A DNA stretch of 64,000 bases from Tetraselmis striata (Eukaryota > Chlorophyta > Chlorodendrophyceae > Chlorodendrales > Chlorodendraceae), in NCBI GenBank assembly GCA_006384855.1, contig VCJN01001855.1, forward strand, positions 124,001-188,000. The letters are read 5' to 3'. A model generated the notes under the pieces. It made no database searches. It was not told the DNA's origin and saw only the letters and a program-made list of their open reading frames with translations. The position numbers and the translations under genes are program-made. This document shows positions 56,922-64,000 of the stretch, piece by piece. Numbering within the stretch: the first letter of the stretch is position 1; each line of letters opens with the position of its first letter.

Positions 56922-58120
56922 TTAGGCCGGCGGCCGGACGGGGACGAGCCAACCGAAGAACCTCCAGGCCGCAGGAGTCGGGCGCATGGTCGGGTCGATG
57001 TACTTCCCGGTGACCACCTCGCTGTTCTTCGACCAGTCGCCCATGTGTTTGATGGCCGGCAAGGGGACGCCGACGCAGCTTGCTGCGGAAGCGGCACCCT
57101 TGCGTAAACTGTGCGATGTCCACTTGAAACCGGTGGGAGGTCGGGCGCCTGCCGCCAGGTAGGCTTCCCGCAACCACTCGGTAAGAGTGGCTGAAACCGA
57201 CCAAGTGGCGGAAGACTCCAGCGGGGAGATGCTCCAGAACTTGGGCGGCGGGCTGGCGCCGTAGAAACGGCGGCAGTAGGCGTCGCGACTGACGGTGTAC
57301 CAGTCCAGCAGGTCAGCGAAGTCCGGAACGGCGGCGATGGGCAGATTTATCAGGGGCTTAGCGGAAACCCTCGTACGCTCGTCGCCTTTCTGTTTGCGGA
57401 CGTACAGTAGAATGCTTCCGGACGGCCGGTCGACCACTAAATCACCGGTCTCGCAGCTAATGCCGGACTCCGCGCGGCACAGGAAGACGTACGCCGCAAT
57501 CGTCGCGAGCGCGGCTCTGAAAGCGCGGATGTCCGCGATATTAGCGGGTTCCCACACCAATGTCTGCCGAAATCCAATCGCGGCGTTCAGGATGTCAGCC
57601 GCAACGGGCGCAGGCAGGGCGACGCGGACGTCTTCCGCCGCAAGACGCTCTTGCTGGATAGCCAGGCCGCGGCGCGCGTCGGCTACCATTTCGCCGAGGG
57701 CGATAGGCTGGCGCTGATGGTCGCGGAAGTACTTGTTGATGGACGAGTAGTACTGTTGAAGGGACTCCGCGCCGACGGTACCTTGCATGCCTAGCCAGGC
57801 AGTGTAGCGGACGATTGTGCTGGTAGTAGCCTGCAGCGGGCGTAAACCCTCCTGCTCGCAGAAAGTAGCGAAAGAGCGCATGCCGCTGTCGTAGTTGCGG
57901 TAGGTGCCGGCCGCCAGCGAACCCGTAAGCAACCCGAGCGCCGCTTGACCAACGTCGTCGGTCCCCAACAAAGACCGGAGCTCGGCCGCCATTGATGCCG
58001 ACCAGGGCGCCTCAGAGCCGGCGCGCGCCGCAAGCCGGTAGCGTGCGCGTCGAGTGTGGGACTGGCGGCCCGGGTATTGCACACCGTACTGCACACCGTA
58101 CTGCACACCGTACTGCACAC
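56922..58120 (-). CDS. Tyrosine recombinase of the DIRS/PAT element
   Basis: About 400 residues at the C-terminal end of a longer open frame that overlaps the RT frame. N-terminal core-binding domain: LLTGSLAAGTYRNYDSGMRS, then CEQEGLRPLQ, TAWLG, YYSSINKYF. Catalytic domain: an FLCRAESGI region with the first Arg, a KGDERTRV region with Lys, TSHSLRKGAASAA (HxxR), a MGDWSKN block, and Tyr in GKYIDPT. It inserts the circular cDNA by site-specific recombination. Four QYGV-type units precede the domain, encoded by a 12-bp tandem repeat at 58078-58129. Part of a virus-related element; intact as far as I can see. Confidence 0.85.
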
Positions 58121-58129
58121 CGTACTGCA
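58078..58129 (-). repeat. 12-bp coding tandem repeat (four units)
   Basis: Repeats of CTGCACACCGTA on the + strand, giving QYGV units in the recombinase frame on the minus strand. Confidence 0.9.
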
Positions 58130-58156
58130 GCGACGCCTGCACGGCCATAGCCCGGC

Positions 58157-60700
58157 CTAGCGACCCACGGCGGAGGTGCAGCCATGCCGGCGTGGCAGCC
58201 GAAAGGCCACGACGCTCCTGCCGGGCAGTCCGACCCCCGCGCGCGTTCCCCGCCGCCCAGGAAAGAAGAGGTCGCGGGTAGGCGGGTAGACAATCGTCTC
58301 GGTGGCGAGGTCTTGCAGCAGCTGGTACCAACGCCGTCCTGGCCAGTGCGGTGCGATGACCGTGGCGGCCGCGCCCGACTGTCGCAGTTTGTCCGCCAAA
58401 TCGTCCAACAAACCCCACGGGGGATTGCAATAATTGTGCTCCCTGCGCCAGAACTCGTCCGGCAAATGGAGAGAATCCACCGCTTCGCAATGTGGGTCGC
58501 GCCAGCGGGAATTGTACCGTGGAAGTTGCGTATTTTCCATCGACGCAAATCTGTCGACGGTGTGCGGACCCCACAAGCGCTGCAGGTACGCGAATATCCG
58601 CGGATTGAGCTGCCAGTCGGAGTCGTCCAGCTCCCTGCTGAGTCGGTCCGCCCAAACGTTGGCTGCAGACTGGATGTACCGGGGCCTGATGGAGATGTCG
58701 TGGATATCCAGGAGGTGCCACAGCTTGCGGAGCTCCTCCATCATGACGGGCGACCGAGAGGTAAGGTTGGTCAGCGCTGCCACTACGGCCGTGTTGTCCT
58801 CGTGCAGTAAGACGCGCCGTCCTCGGAGCTGCGGCAGGAACGATTCGACCGCGTGACGTACCGCGCGAAGCTCCTTCCACGTGATGTGACGCGAGCGGTC
58901 GTCCTCGCACCAGAAGCCGCGCGCCTGGTAAGCGCTGTTGTTGTTCAGCACAGCCCCCCACCCGTACGAGCTGGAGTCCGCGTGCAGATACGCGGTCTCC
59001 ACAGGCTTGTACATAGAGCGACCGTTGTGTTGCGCAGGTACCTGGGTCCACCACTCTAGGTCGCGGCGCAGCTGGTTTGTCATCTTGACGCGTCCGCCCC
59101 AGCCCTGCCGGGTTGCGAGGACGCAGTGCAGCTCCCGCAAAAAGAAACGGGCCGGCGTAACTGCCAAGTACAGGAACTGCGCCTTGCCCGCAAAGGACGC
59201 CAGCTGCCGAGCTGGGAGCCAGCGCTTGTTGGAGGCTGCGCGGCCAAGGAGCGAACGGGCGGCCTTGGCTAGCGCGATGAGCTTCTCCTCGGGGGCGCGG
59301 AACTCGCCGCGCTTCAGGTCGATGATCATGCCCAGGTGAGGGCCGACCTGGGTGGGCTCCCAGATTCCCTTGTTGGGGTTGCGCAGTAGGCCCAGGCGGT
59401 CCAGCAAGGTGCTTAACCGGACGCGTAGCTCCAGGGCTGCCTCGCGGGAGTCCGCGAGGAAAAGGAAGTCGTCCATATAGGGTAGGAGCCGCTCGCCCCG
59501 CCAGCGAGTGTTGCGCAGGAAACGGCGAGTAGGCTTGGACGGGGCCGTGGGAGGCAACGTTGGGTCGCGCCGCTTCAGGGGCGTCCGCAGGTAGTCCGTA
59601 AAGGCCGCCGTCAACTTGCAGAAGTAGTACGACGAGCCTGTCCAACCCATCGGTAGGCACGCAAGTCGCCACAGCTCCCCTCGGTAGTTCACGGTAAAGA
59701 AGTCGCGGTCCTCCTCCCGAATCCCAAGGGCGTAGTAGCCATCGGCCAGGTCCATCGACACGAACCAATCTCCCGCGCGCGCCATGTGCCGCAGGTGCTT
59801 GAGCGTTTCGTAGGACATCGTGAAAGGCTTGCACCACTTGTTGAGCTCCCGTAGGTCGATGATGAGGCGCCACTTGTTGGTGCCGGGCTTGGGGACTAGA
59901 AACATCATGGATACCCACTTGTTGCAGTGTCCTCGCTCCCACGCGCCAATCGCCTCGAAGCGGGGCAGTTCTGTAGCCATGAAGTCCAGTTGTGCCTGAG
60001 TGGCGTCGCGCATAGAGACGCCGTGGTTGTAGGGGTGAGGGCGTCGCCCGTTCTTGAAGCGTATCCGGACCCCTTGGCGGATCCAGCTCAAGACTTGCCC
60101 GCTCGCGCCGATGTCTTCCCAGTCGCGCCATCTTCTCCGCACGCGGTGTCGCATGTAGAGGGAGGTAGGCGTACAGGAGTCGGCGCGGCGGGCCACACCG
60201 TCACTTGGTGACCTTGGCCTTCGCCTTGTCGGACGCTGCGGCTGTCGCTGCGGCCTTCCGCGCCGCAGCGGCTTGCTCGCGTTGCTTGCGCCTCTCGGCG
60301 GACTCTGTGGGGGCGGGCTTGTCGGGGGTAACCTTGGCGAACGCGGCCGCGGCACGGGCCTTGCCCGCTGCGGAAAGGCTGATCTCGAGGGTCTTGTCGT
60401 CGAACGCTCGGCGGAGCTGGTCGAGTTGCCCGGACACGGCGATGCGCCGCGGGGTGCAGAACTTTGCGTGGGCGAGCTCGGCGAAGACACGGTCCGCTTC
60501 TGTAGCCGTTGGGCCATTCTTGGCGAGCTGGAGGTAGCCCAACCGGGAACGGGTGGCCTCCTCCGTCGCCAAGTGGGTGCGGTAGCAGGCGCGGAGCTCG
60601 GCAAGGGCCGCAGCCTTGCTCGCTGGCGTAGCAGACTCGGCCGAAAGCGATTCCAGAGCGCCGCGCATCGCCTCGTTGGCGCAGCTACTGAAGAAGGCAT
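58157..60700 (-). CDS. Reverse transcriptase and RNase H polyprotein of the DIRS/PAT element
   Basis: An 847-codon open frame. Its first 200 codons overlap the gag region in another frame and are Arg/Pro-rich; true translation may begin later, near the conserved WEDIGASGQVLSWIRQG block. RT motifs follow in order: MFLVPKPG, WRLIIDLRELN, FVSMDLADGYYALGI (motif A), RLACLPMGWTGSSYYF (motif B), LLPYMDDFLF (motif C), HLGMIIDLKRGEF (thumb). RNase H: YLHADSSSYGWGAVL, TWKELRAVRHAVESF, LLHEDNTAVVAALTN, ANVWADRLSREL. The C-terminal 200 residues contain a PPWGLLDDLADKLRQSGA block common after RNase H in this order. Reads as one uninterrupted frame. Confidence 0.88.
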   Translation of the reverse strand: MPSSVAAPTRRCAALWNRFRPSLLRQRARLRPLPSSAPATAPTWRRRRPPVPGWATSSSPRMAQRLQKRTVSSPSSPTQSSAPRGASPCPGNSTSSAERSTTRPSRSAFPQRARPVPRPRSPRLPPTSPPPQSPPRGASNASKPLRRGRPQRQPQRPTRRRPRSPSDGVARRADSCTPTSLYMRHRVRRRWRDWEDIGASGQVLSWIRQGVRIRFKNGRRPHPYNHGVSMRDATQAQLDFMATELPRFEAIGAWERGHCNKWVSMMFLVPKPGTNKWRLIIDLRELNKWCKPFTMSYETLKHLRHMARAGDWFVSMDLADGYYALGIREEDRDFFTVNYRGELWRLACLPMGWTGSSYYFCKLTAAFTDYLRTPLKRRDPTLPPTAPSKPTRRFLRNTRWRGERLLPYMDDFLFLADSREAALELRVRLSTLLDRLGLLRNPNKGIWEPTQVGPHLGMIIDLKRGEFRAPEEKLIALAKAARSLLGRAASNKRWLPARQLASFAGKAQFLYLAVTPARFFLRELHCVLATRQGWGGRVKMTNQLRRDLEWWTQVPAQHNGRSMYKPVETAYLHADSSSYGWGAVLNNNSAYQARGFWCEDDRSRHITWKELRAVRHAVESFLPQLRGRRVLLHEDNTAVVAALTNLTSRSPVMMEELRKLWHLLDIHDISIRPRYIQSAANVWADRLSRELDDSDWQLNPRIFAYLQRLWGPHTVDRFASMENTQLPRYNSRWRDPHCEAVDSLHLPDEFWRREHNYCNPPWGLLDDLADKLRQSGAAATVIAPHWPGRRWYQLLQDLATETIVYPPTRDLFFPGRRGTRAGVGLPGRSVVAFRLPRRHGCTSAVGR

Positions 60701-61257
60701 AGCAGCCTAGGTGCAGGTATTCGTCGTACGCTGCCTGACTCCGCTTATCCGCGAGGGCGCGGGCGGTGTCGTCGGTCGGGGTCCACAAGCGGGGCTCGTC
60801 GACGTCGCGCGGGGGGCGCTCCAGACCGGGGGGGATGACTCGGCCGTAGTAGGCAAAGTCGACGTACTCGAGCTCGTCGTCGGGTGCGTCTAGCTCAGCA
60901 GGAAGGGGCTCTTGCGCTCCTTGCTCACCACCCTCGGGCGCAGGCGCGCCCGCGGGGTTGGCTGGCTGGGTACCTTCGGGAGGAAGCGGGTTAGTGGGGG
61001 GGGGCGAGTCGAGCGAGCAAGGCAGCCGTAGCAGCCTCAAACTGCCCGGCCAGCCGCTTCTCCAGGGCTTCCGCTTTGGCCGTCAGGCGTTTCTCCAATT
61101 CTGCGACAGATGCCGCCGTGGCGCCGCCCGGGGCGTCGTCCACTGAGGCGTCTTCCGGTACAGGGCGGGGGGGCATCTTGCTGTCGCGGGGTGGGGAAGG
61201 TGTAGCGTCTCGGGAGGCTGAGGCTCGGGTCCGAGTCGGCATAGAGTAAGCTGACAC
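60201..61257 (-). CDS. Gag-like coding region of the DIRS/PAT element
   Basis: Starts with SAYSMPTRTRASASRD (shared with the short copy at 42792), then a heptad-rich coiled coil (ELEKRLTAKAEALEKRLAGQ), an acidic DAPDDELEYVDFAYYG block, a conserved helix-rich core (AAYDEYLHLGCYAFFSSCA) and a Lys/Ala-rich basic tail. No zinc knuckle seen. Function as nucleocapsid/Gag is inferred from position. It reads in overlapping frames, so one interruption is possible. Confidence 0.6.
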
Positions 61258-61289
61258 TCTGCTCGACTGCTAGAGTCGAGACTGCTTGC

Positions 61290-61449
61290 GCGAGCCGGTT
61301 GAGGAGAGTGCCTGTGCCCGAGGGTGGATCCCTCAGGTCATAGTGCTGGTGCGGGCCGGCAGGCCTTAGTCCGTGCGCCGACCTCGGGGGTCGTGCGCAG
61401 TACAACATAGCTAATGTACTGTAAACCTCTAGATGACTACATCTGACCA
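61290..61449 (-). repeat. A1 repeat of the DIRS/PAT element
   Basis: About 160 bp, beginning TGGTCAGATGTAGTCATC at 61449, repeated as A2 at 56690-56864 and, diverged, at 42570 and 43816. Confidence 0.85.
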
Positions 61450-61649
61450 AATAAATTACAAACCGTACTCAGTCAGTGCTTGCGGTGCCTCATTCGGGTG
61501 GGTAAAAACTCCCCTGGGGTGGCCACTGCACCGATGATGCGGGGATTGGATATTGCGCCCATTATAGGGGCTACGGCCGCTGCGGCACGGGCTCGGGCGT
61601 TTCTTAAAGCATCCGACTTGAATACATAAATAACCCATTTAGTCGTAGA
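61450..61649. other. Spacer between DIRS and LINE relics; nothing recognised
   Basis: Short stop-dense sequence with no recognised feature. Confidence 0.35.
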
Positions 61650-62528
61650 TCAGCCAAGTCGGGCGCGCCCTAACACGTGGACGTCGGGGACTGTGCGGTG
61701 GTCAGATCGACTAGCTAGGGCGAACGTAGGGCTAGCTGACGGAGCGCACCTTCCACTTGTGGAGGTAGGGGGCTAGTGGAGGTCACTAGCCGCGCGCGAT
61801 GCCGCTAAACTAGTAAAGGCATCGGTGTGGGCGCATTACGAATCGTCGGCATCGTTAGCACGCAATAAAACCTAGGGTGTATATGTCCAGGCGTCTTATG
61901 CGTCAAACCCGTTGCCGCAGTAGGTTGTGGGTGTCCCCGCGGGGTTGTGGCCGGGTTGCACATTATGATTCAATTACGCACCCGAGTATTTCCCACTGCC
62001 CGCCGATTGGCCCGCATTCATACCATGCCTGAGCGGTTCCTGGAACACTGCCATGCATGTGGCGGAGGTGAATCTGAGACTATCGAACATATGTTGGTGG
62101 AGTGCCCGCGGTGGGGGTATCACCGTCATAATTTTGGGTTGTTAGTTCCGGATGAGTTCGGGGATTTTATTAGTAGTCAGGTTGAGGACTTAACTGCCTT
62201 TATTTTGGGCGAGGTCCCCTCCTCCCTTCACGGCGCCCTGGATTTTACTGGGAATGGGAATTTTTTCTAGCTATGGCGTCGGGCCCTCCCTCGCATTGCC
62301 TTCTTTGTTGCACATGTATCGCACTCCCGAAATGCTTTGCTCCGCGGGTTGGGGCGTGCCCCAACTCGCATTACTCGAATGGGCCGACGCCCAAACGGGT
62401 AGGGCGGACCTTTTGTGGTCAGTGCCGGGTATTTTGATGGCAGTGTTTTAGACGGTGATCCAACAGTGTTGGAAATTCTGTCACTGGCCTTAGTCTTGCA
62501 GAATGCTTCGGCAATTCGCTTGATGACT
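61650..62528 (+). mobile_element. LINE 3' end with C-terminal CCHC motif and 3' tail
   Basis: Frame 61947-62270 reads LRTRVFPTARRLARIHTMPE, then CHACGGGESETIEHMLVECP: the C-x2-C-x8-H-x4-C motif found at the C-terminus of many non-LTR retrotransposon polyproteins, after the RT. The frame ends at 62270 and a 3' tail follows to 62528. The last 185 bp of the tail recur at 8485-8681. Sequence 61650-61940 looks like more of the same C-terminal region with at least one stop. RT and everything upstream are missing, as in a 5'-truncated copy. Confidence 0.65.
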
Positions 62529-64000
62529 ATAACAGAGCGTTGCCTACCCAGGGCTTTCCGTAACTGGATTGCTGCCTAAACGGCCGCCGTAGAGACGCTG
62601 CAAGGGTTTCATTGGTGCCAGTCCTGTCCCGGGGGCGAAAACATATCCTCATCCTTATAAGACTACTACATGTCACAAAATCAAGGCACCGCAGCAGGTA
62701 CAAATACGCGCGCAAGCTGCTCGCCATACAGCGTACATGTAGTACGAGCGAGCACTTAATGAATATGCTTGCATTGGTCAAGATAAGGCTTTTGAGTACC
62801 CTGCTTGCGACAACATTAAGGATATACTTTTTGGTTACAGGGAGAGCGTCAAGAGAATGCACGCAAAGTACTGGGAAGGAAAAAGCCTACATTATTAAGG
62901 AATAAGGATGCAGCACGAAACCCGAGAAGCCGGACCGTTCGTGTCGATTCGGTTCGGAGTGTTGCGTAGCCGACCGGTCTACTTGCCCCTAAAGCTTACT
63001 ACGCGTCTCTCGCCTCGCTCACTCACCCACTCAGCCCCCCTGGGTCCGGGGCGTCGCGAGTGAGATAGAGCCATGTGGAGCCTCACGGGCTGATAGTAGA
63101 CCTCTAGGGCTACCCAACGATCATACACATGGGGGTTGCAGCCGGCCCCATCGCGGTCAAGCTGCCGTCGCACCATGTTGACCGAGCTGCGAGAGGCGCT
63201 AGAGCAGGCGCGGCGGGACGGGCGTCGAAAGCCCACCCCGCCGCCTGGCCATGGCACCGGGTCAGCTGCGGCGAAGCGAAACGTGCGGCTCGTTTGCTGC
63301 GTGTGTCACGAGCCGGTAGATAGTTTTGGCGTCAGGCAGGTGGCGAAAGGTTTTCATATGTGGCGTTGATCGTGTCTGGCGCGGACCCGTGAGGGCAGCA
63401 GGCAATCGGCGCAGGGCCGGGCGAGCGAGGCGCGTTACCACTCGCTACCATCGGATAAGTGCCGACCCTCATCTAACCGCCCCACGTACCGGTAGCGACT
63501 AAACCCGTGTAAGGCCTAAAAACTCGCAGCGTGTGACCGGAGTGCATGGCTATGACTATGGGATTCGTGTGGACATGGTTTAATGGCGTTGTCCGCGCGC
63601 GGCTGCCCGATGAGCTATCATGTTGCGCAAGCGCGCGGGCTGCCACCGACGACGAAGACCGCCCCCCCCTCCCCGCCCCCCCCCCCGTGATGATGATGCT
63701 CTCAGCAGGGGTTACCCCTGCTCTCCGGAGTACCAGTACAGCACTATAGTACGTCGACGGGTTCGAGTACTGGTTTGTACAATCGGTATGGACTGTTTTT
63801 GCGGGCTGTCGTGCGTGATGACGCGAAATGCTAAGATTCTAAACTTGATACACTACCAAGTACTAGGAGTAGGAACGAGGCAGCACGCTGCGCAAACTAG
63901 CCGCAAGATCGCGCGGAAAGCGATCTTACCCGTGCGATTAACTGATGATAATAAATAATCAAACGGCTACAAATTCCGGGAGTACTCGCGATGACACCTC
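62529..64000. other. Intergenic to the right edge
   Basis: No family recognised. The frame 63176-63370 encodes a small basic protein that ends with a CCVCHEPVDSFG..VAKGFHMW segment, possibly half of a zinc site or an exon, but without support. A C-rich run lies at 63662-63688. Confidence 0.35.

Larger units (their letters stand above)
56566..61449 (-). mobile_element. DIRS/PAT-like (Kangaroo-type) YR retrotransposon, nearly whole
   Basis: 4,884 bp, reading leftward. Order on the minus strand: A1 (61449 to about 61290), gag-like coding (61257-60201), RT + RNase H (60700-58157), tyrosine recombinase (58120-56922), B1 (about 56920-56865), A2 (56864 to about 56690), B2 (about 56690-56566). A1 and A2 both start TGGTCAGATGTAGTCATC; B1 and B2 both end at CCTTGGGTAAA. 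Split direct repeats, a YR in place of a DDE integrase, and overlapping pol and YR frames are the hallmarks of PAT-like elements such as Volvox Kangaroo. The long open frames and well-kept ends suggest a young copy with zero to two interruptions. No target duplication is seen, as expected for YR integration. Confidence 0.9.

Noticed and set aside
56922-60131. A single 1,069-residue protein
   Set aside because: Its first two thirds are the off-frame shadow of the RT/RNase H frame; only the final 400 residues (recombinase) carry domain signals.
63176-63370. Small zinc-finger gene
   Set aside because: Only one CxxC pair, no second half-site, no homologue recognised; left as unassigned sequence.

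Overview
The window reads as nuclear DNA of a GC-rich, intron-rich eukaryote, most likely a green alga (chlorophyte or prasinophyte). Host proteins look plant/green-lineage (an eIF3e close to plant eIF3e, a 152-residue RAD6-type E2). Introns are GT-AG and often carry long coding-strand C runs, and the mobile-element load is heavy and rich in tyrosine-recombinase (YR) retroelements of the kind known from Volvox and Chlamydomonas. The species assignment is inference.

Host genes are few and widely spaced. (1) 6357-8275 (-): peroxisomal dienoyl-CoA isomerase (ECH1 family), eight exons in consistent phase, ending in SKL. (2) 20785-22719 (+): RAD6/UBC2 ubiquitin-conjugating enzyme, five exons, 152 aa. 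(3) 24070-24600 (+): a few unrecognised exon-like blocks. (4) 26442-31270 (-): animal-haem-peroxidase-superfamily fatty-acid dioxygenase (LDS/PPO-like), about nine exons located, middle unresolved. (5) 46786-49690 (+): eIF3e/INT6, four exons, 424 aa. (6) 51340-56027 (-): ionotropic glutamate receptor-like channel, seven exons, 607 aa, lacking the usual N-terminal domain and the canonical ligand-binding arginine.

Mobile elements fill most of the rest. 1-3560: an old, broken YR retroelement. 4000-5010: a LINE RNase H relic. 9453-10173 and 10180-15179: two adjacent Ginger-type (integrase-like) DNA transposons, each with TGTT...AACA ends and a TATA target duplication, palindrome-rich subterminal arrays and a C-terminal CXC zinc domain; the small one keeps only the CXC segment. 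15900-20330: a LINE-like element with an ADDGY reverse transcriptase. 33430-37920: broken DIRS-type relics. 38599-39315: three tRNA-derived SINE copies. 39330-41630: a broken Ty3/gypsy 3' half with LTR. 41640-45971: a YR-element cluster including a short non-autonomous DIRS copy, a foldback element and a YR-only unit. 56566-61449: a nearly whole DIRS/PAT-like retrotransposon with split direct repeats in the order A1 - genes - B1 A2 - B2. 61650-62528: a LINE 3' end whose tail recurs at 8485-8681.

The best candidate for something undescribed is the Ginger pair: a large autonomous copy and a small derivative, side by side at a TATATA hinge, both combining hairpin-forming terminal arrays with a CXC domain. 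The host genes form no operon or obvious pathway. Two (dienoyl-CoA isomerase and fatty-acid dioxygenase) both act on unsaturated fatty acids, but they are 18 kb apart and opposite in context to any cluster logic.
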